Shown: positions 17,806 to 26,220, counted from the stretch's first letter. The stretch is DNA of 64,000 nt from JBBQKG01 sp038326655 (GCA_038326655.1 JBBQKG010000007.1:1-64000); one strand, 5' to 3'. Made by a program: numbers and translations. Notes: generated by a model not told the origin, from the letters alone.

Positions 17806-17818
17806 GCTTGTCCTTTCG

Positions 17819-17837
17819 GCAGCCTCCGGTTGGCTGC
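17819..17837 (-). promoter_or_regulatory. stem-loop in the pnp leader
   Basis: Perfect 6-base arms GCAGCC and GGCTGC around a 7-base loop, 14 bases before the pnp start and partly overlapping the space upstream of its ribosome site. In enterobacteria PNPase autoregulates through a processed leader hairpin. The position is similar here, but the stem is short and equivalence is only inference. Confidence 0.4.
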
Positions 17838-17893
17838 GTCTGTTTGGCTCTTCCGGAATTTGCCGAATCGTAGCAGCGGCTTTTCAGCCGGAG

Positions 17894-17919
17894 AAAAAGT
17901 CCTGCTGGGGGCCCGCAGG
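17894..17919 (-). terminator. intrinsic terminator after rpsO
   Basis: On the minus strand, immediately past the rpsO stop: CCTGC, a 9-base loop containing GGGCCCCC, GCAGG, then ACTTTTT. The short stem plus U run fits an intrinsic or partial terminator between rpsO and pnp, a position where such terminators are known in other bacteria. Confidence 0.6.
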
Positions 17920-17921
17920 CC

Positions 17922-18191
17922 CTAGCGGCGGAGCCCGAGCTCCTGGACGATGCCGCGATAGCGGTCCACGTCACGGCGATTCAGGTAGTTGAGGAGCCGC
18001 CGGCGCTGGCCCACCAGCATCAGCAATCCGCGGCGGGAATGGTGGTCCTTCTTGTGCTCGCGGAGATGCTCGGTGAGCTCGTTGATCCGGGCGGTGAGAA
18101 GCGCGACCTGGACCTCGGGCGAGCCGGTGTCGTTGTCACCGCGCCCGAACCTCTGGATCACTTCCTGCTTTGCGTCTTTCGTCAGCGGCAT
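17922..18191 (-). CDS. rpsO: 30S ribosomal protein S15
   Basis: 89 residues, exactly the S15 length. Signature stretches are DTGSPEVQVALLTARI, HLREHKKDHHSRRGLL and LLNYLNRRDVDRY. S15 binds the central domain of 16S rRNA (helices 20-22) and nucleates platform assembly. It lies between ribF (21 bases upstream) and pnp, the near-universal rpsO-pnp order. Confidence 0.97.
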   Translation of the reverse strand: MPLTKDAKQEVIQRFGRGDNDTGSPEVQVALLTARINELTEHLREHKKDHHSRRGLLMLVGQRRRLLNYLNRRDVDRYRGIVQELGLRR

Positions 18192-18212
18192 CGGCGGAAA
18201 ACCGTAGCAGGC

Positions 18213-19154
18213 TCAGTCCTGCGCCCGCGCGCTGCGGGCGATGACTCTCAGCGTGTCGTCCACGTCGCGGCGCATCTGCGCGACGAGCTCGTCCGCCGAC
18301 TCGAACCGGAGCTCGTCCCGGAGGCGCTCCAGGAACGCGAGCCGTAGATGGCGCCCGTAGAGGTCACCGGCGAAGCCGATCAAATGTGCCTCGACCCGCT
18401 GCTCGCCGGCCTCCTCGAAGGTCGGGCGAACGCCGATGCTGACCGCCGCCGGCACCTCCTGCCCGCCGTCCACCCGTGCCGTCGCAGCGTAGATCCCGGC
18501 CCCGGGCACGACCAGGTGCGGCGGTGTCTCGAGGTTGGCGGTCGGCATGTCGAGCGCCCGGCCGCGTGCATCGCCCGCGACCACCGTGCCCTCGAGCACG
18601 AACGGGGCGCCGAGCAGGTCGGCGGCCGCGCCGACCTCGCCCGCGGCGACGAGGTCGCGGATCCTGCTGGAGGAGACAGGCTCGCCGCCCCGATCGAAGA
18701 GCGGCACGATCTCGGTCTCGAACTCGGGCCTCGAGCACAGGAAGGCGGCGTCCCCCGAGGCACCATGGCCGAAGCGGAAATTTTCCCCTACTGACACGTG
18801 CCGAGCGCCGAGGCGGCCGGCGAGCACGTCCTTGGAGAACGCCTCGGGGGACTGCAGGGAGAGCTCCTCGGTGAACGGCATCACGGCCACCTCGTCCACG
18901 CCGAGCGAGCGGAACAGCCCGATCTTCACGTCGGTCGTGGTCAGGAGGCGCAGCGGCTCCTCGGGCCGGAGCACCTGCAGCGGGTGGGGGTCGAACGTCA
19001 CCACGCAGGCAAGCGCGCCGCGCGCGCGGGCCCATTCCCGGGCGGATGCGATCACCTCCCGGTGCCCGAGGTGCACCCCGTCGAAGGTGCCGAGCGCCAG
19101 CGCCCGCCCGCCCGGGGCGGCCAAGATCTCCTCGAGCGTTCGGTACACGTCCAT
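18213..19154 (-). CDS. ribF: bifunctional riboflavin kinase / FAD synthetase
   Basis: 313 residues from ATG 19154, which shares its A with the truB stop (TGATG). The frame is open 15 codons further upstream but that lies inside truB. The N-terminal nucleotidyltransferase has GTFDGVHLGHRE (residues 22-33) and SSSRIRDLVAAGEV; the C-terminal riboflavin kinase has GRALDMPTANL and the conserved PTF motif in SIGVRPTFEE. It makes FMN, then FAD. truB-ribF-rpsO is a standard arrangement. Cytoplasmic. Confidence 0.94.
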   Translation of the reverse strand: MDVYRTLEEILAAPGGRALALGTFDGVHLGHREVIASAREWARARGALACVVTFDPHPLQVLRPEEPLRLLTTTDVKIGLFRSLGVDEVAVMPFTEELSLQSPEAFSKDVLAGRLGARHVSVGENFRFGHGASGDAAFLCSRPEFETEIVPLFDRGGEPVSSSRIRDLVAAGEVGAAADLLGAPFVLEGTVVAGDARGRALDMPTANLETPPHLVVPGAGIYAATARVDGGQEVPAAVSIGVRPTFEEAGEQRVEAHLIGFAGDLYGRHLRLAFLERLRDELRFESADELVAQMRRDVDDTLRVIARSARAQD

Positions 19155-20023
19155 CAGGCCGACACCACCGCCACGGGCCGCAGCTTGCCGTCCCGGCACT
19201 CCGCCACGGCGACCAGCTCACCGGCCGCCGTGAGCCGCACGTCGACCGCGTCTGCATCGATGCCGCCGGGCTCGACCGCACGGCCGTTTCGGACGAGCCG
19301 CTCCTCCTCGGGGTCGAGCGCTCGCTCCGGCAGGAACGAGAGCGCCTCGGCAAGCGGCACGAGCCGCGCATCGTCTGCGGCCTCGACGGCGAAGGCCCCG
19401 ATCGCCGTGCGCTCGAGCGACCCGCAGTAGGCGCCCACTCCGGTCAGCTCGCCGAGGTCGCCGACGAGCGCCCGCACGTATGTGCCGCTGGAGCACTCCA
19501 CCTCGAGCTCGGCCCGCTGCCCCTGGTGGTCGGGTTGGTCGTCGGCGAACGCGAGCACGTCGAGCCGCGTGACGTGCACGCGGCGCACCGGTGTCTCGAA
19601 GCTCTCCCCTCGGTGCGCCTTGCGGTACAGGCGCTCGCCGCCCACCTTGACCGCCGATGTCAGCGGCACGCGCTGGTCGATCTCGCCGACCAGGCGGGCG
19701 GCCGCAGCGCGGACGGCGGCCTCGTCGGTGCGACGCCCGGTCGCCTCGATCTCGCCGGTCGGGTCGCCCGTGTCGGACACGGCACCCAGCCTCGCGATCG
19801 TCCTGTACGTCTTCGGAAGCGCCATGAAGAACCGCTGGAACCGGGTCGCCTTCCCGACCATCACGAGCAGTAGCCCGGTCGCGAAGGGGTCGAGCGTGCC
19901 GGCATGGCCGACCTTCGCCCTGTGTGCGATCGGCAGCCTCCGCACGCGGTCGACGACATCGTGGGAAGTGACGCCGGCCGGCTTCGCGACCAGCAGCACG
20001 CCGCTCGGCTGACCCCCGGCCAT
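19154..20023 (-). CDS. truB: tRNA pseudouridine(55) synthase
   Basis: 289 residues. The TruB catalytic motif GHAGTLDPFATGLL carries the essential Asp45. The N-terminal KPAGVTSHDVV signature and a C-terminal PUA-like region are present. It isomerises U55 in the T-loop of all elongator tRNAs. It is part of the infB-rbfA-nrnA-truB-ribF run; the stop overlaps the ribF ATG by one base, indicating coupling. Confidence 0.95.
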   Translation of the reverse strand: MAGGQPSGVLLVAKPAGVTSHDVVDRVRRLPIAHRAKVGHAGTLDPFATGLLLVMVGKATRFQRFFMALPKTYRTIARLGAVSDTGDPTGEIEATGRRTDEAAVRAAAARLVGEIDQRVPLTSAVKVGGERLYRKAHRGESFETPVRRVHVTRLDVLAFADDQPDHQGQRAELEVECSSGTYVRALVGDLGELTGVGAYCGSLERTAIGAFAVEAADDARLVPLAEALSFLPERALDPEEERLVRNGRAVEPGGIDADAVDVRLTAAGELVAVAECRDGKLRPVAVVSA

Positions 20024-20051
20024 GACCCAGCGAAGCCTATCCCCCGTGCAG

Positions 20052-21047
20052 CTAGCGCTGCTGCGCGGCGATCTCGGCGCGGATGAAGCCGATCAGTCCG
20101 CGCAGGTCCTTCGTACTCGAGAACCCGGCGGCCTGCCGATGACCGCCGCCGCCCTCCTTGCGGGCGATCACGCTCACATCGACGTCGTCGGTGGCAGCTC
20201 GCAGGCTCACCTTGTTGACGCCCTCGCGACCCTCCTTGAGCTGCTCCCGGACGAAGGCCGCCACGACCGTCCCCTCGACCGCGCGGATGTGGTCGACGAT
20301 GCCCTCCGAGTAGTTCTCGTCGGCGCCCGTCTCGTCGTAGTCGATGCGCGTGATGTGCGAGAGGGTGAGCCGGCCCTCGTCGAATCGCTCGACGCGGCTG
20401 AGGACGCGTGTCAGCAGCTGCAGCTTCGCGAACGGGACGTTCTCGTAGAGCTGGCGGAACTCCTGATGGACGTCGACGCCGGCCTCGATCAGGTCCGCCG
20501 CCATCCGGTGCGACTCGGAGGTCGTGTTCTCGTACTGGAACTTGCCGGTGTCGGTCACGAGCCCGACGTAGAGCGCCGCCGCGAGCGCCAGCGTCAGCTC
20601 GACGCCCAGGTCCGCGATCAGGTCGTAGACGATCTCGGCGGTGCAGGAAGCCGTGCCGACCACCAGGTTCGCGGTGCCGAAGCGCGTGTTGTCGTGGTGG
20701 TGGTCGATGTTCACGATGTGCGCGTCGTCGCGGCCGAGGAAGCTCACCGGCATGCGGTCGATGTTGCCGCAGTCCAGGAACACGATCGTGCGCTCCTCGG
20801 CGTCCGGTGGAAGCTCGTGGGTCACGTCGGCGAGCGGAAGCCTGCGGTACTCGTATGGCAGCGGGAACTCCTCGGCCGACATGAACATCATGTTGTCCTT
20901 GCCCATCAGGTCGAGCACCATGTGCATGCCGACCAGCGACCCGAGTGCGTCACCGTCGGGGTTCTCGTGGGTGGTGAGCAGGAACTTCTCCCCGAGCCTG
21001 AGCTCCTCGACGACTTGGTCGCGCTCGGTCGTGACGTCGGCCTTCAC
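20052..21047 (-). CDS. nrnA: DHH family phosphoesterase, NrnA-like (nanoRNase / pAp phosphatase)
   Basis: 331 residues from GTG 21047, overlapping the rbfA stop (GTGA). DHH motifs: THENPDGDALGS, FLDCGN, NIDHHHDN, and the DHHA1 glycine motif KEGGGGHRQAAGF at the C terminus. NrnA enzymes degrade 2-5-nucleotide RNAs and dephosphorylate pAp. rbfA-nrnA-truB is the conserved location in Gram-positives and actinobacteria, supporting the call. Cytoplasmic, manganese dependent by family. Confidence 0.9.
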   Translation of the reverse strand: MKADVTTERDQVVEELRLGEKFLLTTHENPDGDALGSLVGMHMVLDLMGKDNMMFMSAEEFPLPYEYRRLPLADVTHELPPDAEERTIVFLDCGNIDRMPVSFLGRDDAHIVNIDHHHDNTRFGTANLVVGTASCTAEIVYDLIADLGVELTLALAAALYVGLVTDTGKFQYENTTSESHRMAADLIEAGVDVHQEFRQLYENVPFAKLQLLTRVLSRVERFDEGRLTLSHITRIDYDETGADENYSEGIVDHIRAVEGTVVAAFVREQLKEGREGVNKVSLRAATDDVDVSVIARKEGGGGHRQAAGFSSTKDLRGLIGFIRAEIAAQQR

Positions 21048-21391
21048 GAGGTGGTTCCCTCGTCGCGCAGCAGCTTTCCGATCCGCATCACGCGCTCGAC
21101 GCTGGGGTCGTACTCGAAGCTGAGCTTGGGCGTGTGCTTCAGCCGCAGCCGCGAAGCCAGCCGCGACTGCAGGTAGGCATGCGCGGACGCGAGCCCGGCC
21201 AGCGAGTCCTCGCGCTCCTTCTCGTCGCCGAGCACGCTCACAAACACGCGCGCGTGCCGGAGGTCGGGGCTGGTATCGACCGCCGTCACTGTCACGAAGC
21301 CGACGCGCGGGTTCTTGAGCTCGGTCGTGATCGCCTCGCTCAACACTTCGCGCACCGCCTCGTTGACTCGCCTGATCCTGTCTTTGGGCAT
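21044..21391 (-). CDS. rbfA: 30S ribosome-binding factor A
   Basis: 115 residues starting at ATG 21391 (MPKDRIRRVNEAVREVL), the normal RbfA N terminus. The frame is open about 100 codons further upstream but matches nothing there. The KH-type core is recognisable from LKNPRVGFVTVTAVDTSPDLRHARVFV. It is needed for late 16S maturation and cold growth. A GGAGG lies 18 bases before the ATG, unusually far, so the true initiation mechanism is unclear. The upstream 127-base gap carries a 10-base inverted repeat and a TATATA box. Confidence 0.9.
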   Translation of the reverse strand: MPKDRIRRVNEAVREVLSEAITTELKNPRVGFVTVTAVDTSPDLRHARVFVSVLGDEKEREDSLAGLASAHAYLQSRLASRLRLKHTPKLSFEYDPSVERVMRIGKLLRDEGTTS

Positions 21392-21444
21392 GGGATTGGG
21401 ATCGCAGGAACCTCCGTGGACACTGTCTCGACTATATACGCGAT

Positions 21445-21490
21445 GTTTGCGTGCACCCGGCGAATCCCTGCTCGGTGAGCGCACGCAAAC
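21445..21490. repeat. 10-base inverted repeat upstream of rbfA
   Basis: GTTTGCGTGC at 21445-21454 and its exact reverse complement at 21481-21490, separated by 26 bases, in the gap between the DUF503 gene and rbfA. A minus-strand TATATA preceded by GCG lies at 21433-21438, just downstream. The repeat could be an operator flanking a promoter or a long hairpin in a read-through transcript. Confidence 0.5.
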
Positions 21491-21518
21491 GCGGCCATTG
21501 CACCCCGGAGCGGGCTGC

Positions 21519-21821
21519 TCAGGCGTCGATGTCCTCGAACGAAACCAGCCGGCGGTCGACCCGCGCGCCTTCCGGAAAGCGCGCCAGCAGGTAGCGCTCG
21601 ATGCTGTCGATCGCCCGCTCGAGCTCTCCGGCCGAGCCGGACACCATGGTCGCCGCGAGCGTTGCGCGCTGCCACAGGTCCTGGTCGGCGACCTCGGCGA
21701 CACTCGCGCCGAAGCGCCTGGCGAGCGTCGAGCGCACCGACAGCAGCTCCTTCCGCTTGCCCTTCAGGCTGCCGTTGTCCGGTAGGTAGAGGTGGATCGT
21801 GAGGGCGGCCAAGAAAGGCAC
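21519..21821 (-). CDS. DUF503 (YlxP-like) protein
   Basis: About 100 residues. Matches the DUF503 family: SLKGKRKEL near the N terminus and the block VAEVADQDLWQRATLAATMVS. Members sit between infB and rbfA in most Gram-positive and actinobacterial genomes and are linked to ribosome biogenesis, without a settled biochemical role. The start is uncertain: GTG 21821 fits the family, TTG 21812 is an alternative, and the frame is open upstream through a tandem repeat that is unlikely to be coding. Confidence 0.82.
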   Translation of the reverse strand: MPFLAALTIHLYLPDNGSLKGKRKELLSVRSTLARRFGASVAEVADQDLWQRATLAATMVSGSAGELERAIDSIERYLLARFPEGARVDRRLVSFEDIDA

Positions 21822-21830
21822 GGTCGTCGC

Positions 21831-21865
21831 TGGGCCAATCGTCCTTGGGCCAATCGTCCTTCGGC
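21831..21865. repeat. 15-base tandem repeat, about 2.3 copies
   Basis: TGGGCCAATCGTCCT occurs twice head to tail (21831-21845, 21846-21860) and continues with TCGGCCA. It occupies the short gap between the infB stop and the DUF503 start. Likely replication slippage; no role is evident, and copy number may vary between strains. Confidence 0.7.
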
Positions 21866-21892
21866 CAAGAAAGATTTCGTTGTTCGATTGTT

Positions 21893-24193
21893 CTATTCGA
21901 GCTCTCGCTCGACCTGGCGCGTCTCGTAGGCCTCCAGCACATCCCCCTCCTTGACGTCCTGGAAGTTCTCGATCGTAATGCCGCACTCGAAGCCCTCTTC
22001 GACTTCACGCACGTCGTCCTTGAAACGCTTGAGCGACGAAAGCATGCCGTCGTAGATGATCGTGCCGTCGCGCAGCACGCGGATGTTGGCGGCACGCGTG
22101 ATCTTGCCCTGGGTGACGTGGCACCCGGCGATCGTGCCGATCCGCGAAGCGCGGAAGATCTGCCGGACCTCGGTCATGCCGAGCGACTCCTCGACCTCTT
22201 CCGGAGCGAGCATGCCCTGCATCGCCAACTTGAGCTCGTCGGTGATCTTGTAGATCACCGTGTAGGTGCGGACGTCGACCTCCTCCTGGTCGGCGAGCAT
22301 CTTCGCCTCGGGCAGCGGCCGCACGTTGAAGCCGATGATGATCGCGCTCGAAGCCGCGGCAAGCATCACGTCGGACTGAGTGATACCTCCGACCGCCGTG
22401 TGGAGCACGTTCAGCGTCACCTCCTCGCGCGAAAGCTTGGCGATCTGATCCTGGATCGCCTCGAGCGATCCCGCGACGTCCGCTTTCAGGACCAGGTTCA
22501 GCTCCACCGCCTGGCCCGCCTGCGCGCGCTCGAACACGTCCTCGAGGCTCACCACGGCCGACCGGCGCCGCGCGAGCGCCTCGGTCTTCAGGCGGATCGC
22601 GCGCTCGCTTGCGAGATGCCTCGCCTCGCGGTCGTTCCGCACCCCGCGCACGGGCTCGCCCGCGTCGGGCACGCTGTCGAATCCGAGGATCTCGACCGGC
22701 TCACCGGGCACGGCTTGCTCGACGCGCGCGCCGAGGAAGTCGTGCATCGCGCGGACCCGGCCCCAGTGGGCGCCCGCCACGAGCGCATCGCCCATCTGGA
22801 GCGTTCCGCGCTGCACGAGCACGGTTGCGACCGGGCCACGGCCCGGATCGAGCCTCGACTCGACCACCGTGCCGCTCGCCGGCGCGTCCTTGTTGGCCTT
22901 GAGATCCTCGACCTCGGCCACCAGCAGGATCATCTCGACGAGGTTGTCGAGACCCTGCTTGGTCTTCGCCGAAACGTCCGCAAAGACGGTCTCACCGCCC
23001 CAGTCCTCCGGCGTCAGCCCCTGCGAGGCGAGCTCGCCGCGGACCCGGTTCGGGTCGGCGTTCTCCTTGTCGACCTTGTTCACCGCGATCACCATCGGCA
23101 CGCCGGCCGCCTTCGCGTGATCGATCGCCTCCGTGGTCTGCGGCATCACGCCGTCGTCGGCGGCGACCACGATCACGGCGATGTCGGTCACCTTCGCGCC
23201 GCGTGCGCGCATCGCGGTGAAAGCCTCGTGGCCGGGCGTGTCGAGGAACGTCACGACCCTGCCGTCGTGGTGCACCTGATAAGCGCCGATGTGCTGTGTG
23301 ATCCCGCCGGCCTCGCCCGCCGCGACCTCGGTCTCGCGGATCGCGTCGAGCAGCGACGTCTTGCCGTGGTCGACGTGGCCCATGATCGTGACGACCGGCG
23401 GCCGGTCCGTGAGGTCCTCGTCGGCGTCCTCGAAGGCGAAATCGGTGTCCTCGTCCGCGGCGCGCACGATCTCGACCTTCTTGTCGAACTCGTCCGCGAT
23501 GATGCCGATCGCCTCGTCGGACAGAGTCTGGGTGATGGAGGCCATCTCGCCCATCGCCATCAGCTTCTTGATCACCTCGCCGGCCTGGACGCCGAGATGC
23601 TCGGCGACGTCGCGGACGGTCGCGCCCGAGGGGATCTTGACCGGCGGCAGCTCGGTTACGACCGTCGGCGGCCGGTCGCCGGGCTCGGGCGGCGGCGCGC
23701 CGCGGCCGCGGCTGCGGCGCCTGCGCTGCTGCTGGAACGGCGGCGGCGTCTGGCGGCGCGAAGCCTGTGAGTCGATCACGACGCGGCGCCGGCGGCCGCC
23801 CGACTGGGGCGTGCGCTCGCGCGCGGCCATCGCGCGGCGGTCGGGGCCGGCATCGGAGGAGCGGCGAGGCGGGCTGTCGCCGGGCTTTCCGTCCGGGCCG
23901 CTGCCCGGCTTCGCGGGCTGACCCGGCTGCGGCTGGGCGCCCTGCGCCTTGGGCTCCGGGCCGGACTTTTCGCCCTGGGTCTTCGCGGCCGGGGCTTCCG
24001 GCTTCGGCGCTGGAGTGGCGCCCTGGGCGGAGCCGTTCGCGCCATCTCCGGAGAGCACCTTCACGGCGTCGGCCTCGTCGATCGTCGAGGCGGCCGCCTT
24101 CACGTCGACACCGGCGGCCTGCAGCCGGGCCAGGAGGTCCTTGCTCGAGACCCCCTTCTCCTTTGCAATCTCGTAGACGCGCTTCTTCGCCAC
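21893..24193 (-). CDS. infB: translation initiation factor IF-2
   Basis: 766 residues from GTG 24193. The N-terminal IF2_N domain (KKRVYEIAKEKGVSSKDLLARL) is followed by a long Pro/Ala/Gly/Lys/Arg-rich linker (about 50-180), a second IF2_N region and the GTPase domain: G1 GHVDHGKTSL (Lys278), DTPGHEA, NKVDKE. The C-terminal domains that bind fMet-tRNA complete the protein. It places initiator tRNA on the 30S subunit and promotes 50S joining. It follows nusA by eight bases; the ylxR gene usually found between them is absent. Confidence 0.96.
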   Translation of the reverse strand: MAKKRVYEIAKEKGVSSKDLLARLQAAGVDVKAAASTIDEADAVKVLSGDGANGSAQGATPAPKPEAPAAKTQGEKSGPEPKAQGAQPQPGQPAKPGSGPDGKPGDSPPRRSSDAGPDRRAMAARERTPQSGGRRRRVVIDSQASRRQTPPPFQQQRRRRSRGRGAPPPEPGDRPPTVVTELPPVKIPSGATVRDVAEHLGVQAGEVIKKLMAMGEMASITQTLSDEAIGIIADEFDKKVEIVRAADEDTDFAFEDADEDLTDRPPVVTIMGHVDHGKTSLLDAIRETEVAAGEAGGITQHIGAYQVHHDGRVVTFLDTPGHEAFTAMRARGAKVTDIAVIVVAADDGVMPQTTEAIDHAKAAGVPMVIAVNKVDKENADPNRVRGELASQGLTPEDWGGETVFADVSAKTKQGLDNLVEMILLVAEVEDLKANKDAPASGTVVESRLDPGRGPVATVLVQRGTLQMGDALVAGAHWGRVRAMHDFLGARVEQAVPGEPVEILGFDSVPDAGEPVRGVRNDREARHLASERAIRLKTEALARRRSAVVSLEDVFERAQAGQAVELNLVLKADVAGSLEAIQDQIAKLSREEVTLNVLHTAVGGITQSDVMLAAASSAIIIGFNVRPLPEAKMLADQEEVDVRTYTVIYKITDELKLAMQGMLAPEEVEESLGMTEVRQIFRASRIGTIAGCHVTQGKITRAANIRVLRDGTIIYDGMLSSLKRFKDDVREVEEGFECGITIENFQDVKEGDVLEAYETRQVERELE

Positions 24194-24201
24194 GGTGTCG
24201 G

Positions 24202-25641
24202 CTAGCGCTCCTCTCCGCCGCCGGCGGTTTCGGGCTGCGCGGGCACCGGCGCGGCGGGCTCGGGCGCGCCGTCCTGCGGCTCTGCGGCAACCTGCGGCTC
24301 GGCCGCGACCGGCGCCTCCTCCGTGGCCGGAGCGTCGGGCGCCTCCTCCACGGAGGACTCACCTGCGCCGTTGGCGGCGACGGGCACCTGCGCAGCCCCG
24401 GCGGGTTCCTCGGCCAGCGCCTGGTGGGCCGGAAGGCCGCAGTAGCGGGAGCCCGGCAGCGCCGCATTCGGGCACCGCTTGCCGGAGCTGAGCACCGCGT
24501 GGCAGCGGCCGGACACGTCCTCCTCGGGCTGAACGCCCAGCTCGGCCTCTTCCTCAGCGAACTCGCTCTCGGACTTGATGTCCACGCGCCAGCCCGTCAG
24601 GCGGGCAGCGAGGCGCGCGTTCTGGCCCTCCTTGCCGATCGCGAGGGAGAGCTGGTCGTCGGGCACGACGACCGTCGCCTGCTTGTTGTCGTCGTCGACG
24701 AGCACCTCGCGCACGCGGGCCGGCGACAGCGCCTTCGCGACGAATCGCGCGGGCTCCTCGTTGAAGGGAATGATGTCGATCTTCTCCCCGCGCAGCTCGG
24801 ACACGACCATCCGGACGCGTGACCCGCGCGGACCCACGCAGGCGCCGACCGGGTCGACGCCGTCAGCATGCGAGACCACCGCGATCTTCGAGCGGTAGCC
24901 CGGCTCACGCGCGACGTTGACGATCTCGACGAGGCCGTCCGCGACCTCCGGCACCTCGAGCTCGAACAGCTTCTTGATCAGCTCGGGGTTGCGGCGCGAG
25001 ACGATGATGCTCGGCCCCTTGGTGCTCGAGGAAACCTCGGTGATCACCGCCTTCACGCGGGCGCCGTGGTCATACCGCTCGCTGTCGACCTGCTCGGATT
25101 TGGGCAGCAGCGCCTCGACGCGCTCGCGGAGCTGCACGAGCGTGTAACGCGAGTCCGACTGCTGGATGATCCCGGTGATCATCTCGCCCACGCGGTCCTG
25201 GTACTCCTCGAACATCATGTCGCGCTCGGCCTCGCGGATCCGCTGGAGGATCACCTGCTTGGCGGTCTGCGCGGCGATCCGGCCGAAGTCGGTCGGGGTG
25301 ACGTCGCGGCTCGAGATCTGGTCCTCGTACTCGGCCAGCTTCTCGAGGTCGATCTCGGGCTCCTCGGGCTCTCGCATCTCGCCCGTCTCCGGGTCGATCG
25401 TCTGCTCGGACTCGATCGCCTCCTTGACGAGCTTCTCCTCGAGCTCGGGAGGAAGGATCAGCTCGAACACGCGGAAGTCCGCGGTCCTGCGATCCATGTC
25501 GACGCGGGCGTACCTCGCCGCGCCGGGGGTCTTCTTGTAGGCAGACAGCAGTGCATCCTCGAGCGCCCGCATGAGGGTCTCCGAAGAGATGCCCTTCTCC
25601 TTCTCGAGCGTCTGGACTGCTTCTACGATCTCCTTGCTCAC
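24202..25641 (-). CDS. nusA: transcription factor NusA with C-terminal Cys/His extension
   Basis: 479 residues from GTG 25641, overlapping the rimP stop (GTGA). The core has the N-terminal RNA-polymerase-binding domain, S1 (about 135-205), KH1 and KH2 (VDPVGACVGPRGSRVRMV; VPDDQLSLAIGKEGQNARLAA). Past the core comes a short module with Cys380, Cys390, Cys401 and His406 (GRCHAVLSSGKRC, CPNAALPGSRYCGLPAH), spaced like a small zinc knuckle, then a Pro/Ala/Glu-rich tail of about 65 residues. NusA controls pausing, termination and antitermination. The knuckle is not part of standard NusA. It may substitute for the missing neighbour ylxR, but that is inference. Confidence 0.93.
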   Translation of the reverse strand: MSKEIVEAVQTLEKEKGISSETLMRALEDALLSAYKKTPGAARYARVDMDRRTADFRVFELILPPELEEKLVKEAIESEQTIDPETGEMREPEEPEIDLEKLAEYEDQISSRDVTPTDFGRIAAQTAKQVILQRIREAERDMMFEEYQDRVGEMITGIIQQSDSRYTLVQLRERVEALLPKSEQVDSERYDHGARVKAVITEVSSSTKGPSIIVSRRNPELIKKLFELEVPEVADGLVEIVNVAREPGYRSKIAVVSHADGVDPVGACVGPRGSRVRMVVSELRGEKIDIIPFNEEPARFVAKALSPARVREVLVDDDNKQATVVVPDDQLSLAIGKEGQNARLAARLTGWRVDIKSESEFAEEEAELGVQPEEDVSGRCHAVLSSGKRCPNAALPGSRYCGLPAHQALAEEPAGAAQVPVAANGAGESSVEEAPDAPATEEAPVAAEPQVAAEPQDGAPEPAAPVPAQPETAGGGEER

Positions 25642-26102
25642 TTCTGCCTCGCGATCTTGCCACCGGCGGCGATCAGGTTCGAGCGGCGGATGCGCTCGTG
25701 CGGGATCGTCAGCGTGCCCCACTCGCCCGCGAGCGCGACGCCGCGGTCATCGGCTCCGATCAGCTCGCCCTTGAAGTCGTTGCGGCCCTCGATCGAGTCA
25801 CGCGTGCGAATGCGCACCCGCGAGCCCATGAAGCGGTGATAGTGGTCCAGCTTCGTGAGCGGGCGCTCCGGCCCCGGCGAGGAGACCTCGACCGTGTAGT
25901 CACGCAGAAGGTCACGGAGATGGCGGGTGACACGCGCGCACAGCTCGACGTCGACGCCGCCCTCGCGGTCGAGGAAGATGCGCAGGATGGGCGCGCGCCG
26001 CGCACCGACCAGCTCAACGGCCACGACCTCCACGTCCGGCTCGAGGTCGGCGATGCGCTCCTCGATCTCCGCCTGGATGCGGGCACGGCCATCTGTTTCC
26101 AA
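25638..26102 (-). CDS. rimP: ribosome maturation factor RimP
   Basis: About 154 residues. RimP landmarks: VELVGARRAPILRIFLDREGGVDVELCARVTRHL, VEVSSPGPERPLTKLDHYHRFMG, and a C-terminal Sm-like domain. It supports 30S assembly. I prefer the TTG at 26102 because AGAGGA lies four bases upstream; ATG 26132 is in frame but immediately follows the U run of a terminator hairpin and has no ribosome site. It is the first gene of rimP-nusA-infB, with the nusA start overlapping its stop. Confidence 0.85.
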   Translation of the reverse strand: METDGRARIQAEIEERIADLEPDVEVVAVELVGARRAPILRIFLDREGGVDVELCARVTRHLRDLLRDYTVEVSSPGPERPLTKLDHYHRFMGSRVRIRTRDSIEGRNDFKGELIGADDRGVALAGEWGTLTIPHERIRRSNLIAAGGKIARQK

Positions 26103-26139
26103 TTGGTCCTCTTTTAGTGAAGTGCTCAACATTTCTCGC

Positions 26140-26166
26140 AAAAAAAGTGGGCTGGAAGGCCCACTT
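26140..26166 (-). terminator. intrinsic terminator / candidate attenuator before rimP-nusA-infB
   Basis: On the minus strand AAGTGGGC, loop CTTCCA, GCCCACTT, then an unbroken run of T: an 8-base stem with a U tail. It lies between dtd and rimP. A TATACT box at 26215-26220 is upstream of it on the same strand, so a transcript starting there would meet the terminator before rimP. A GCGGCG/CGCCGC stem just before it could take part in alternative folding. It may alternatively only terminate dtd. Confidence 0.7.
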
Positions 26167-26214
26167 CTGAAAGAGCGGCGACACGCCGCAGGTCTCCCGT
26201 CTGTCGGTCGGCGA

Positions 26215-26220
26215 AGTATA
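26215..26220 (-). promoter_or_regulatory. possible -10 box for the rimP-nusA-infB operon
   Basis: TATACT on the minus strand, 33 bases past the dtd stop and upstream of the terminator hairpin. No convincing -35 is visible at 16-18 bases. If used, transcription would begin near 26208 and the leader would contain the whole hairpin. Confidence 0.35.
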
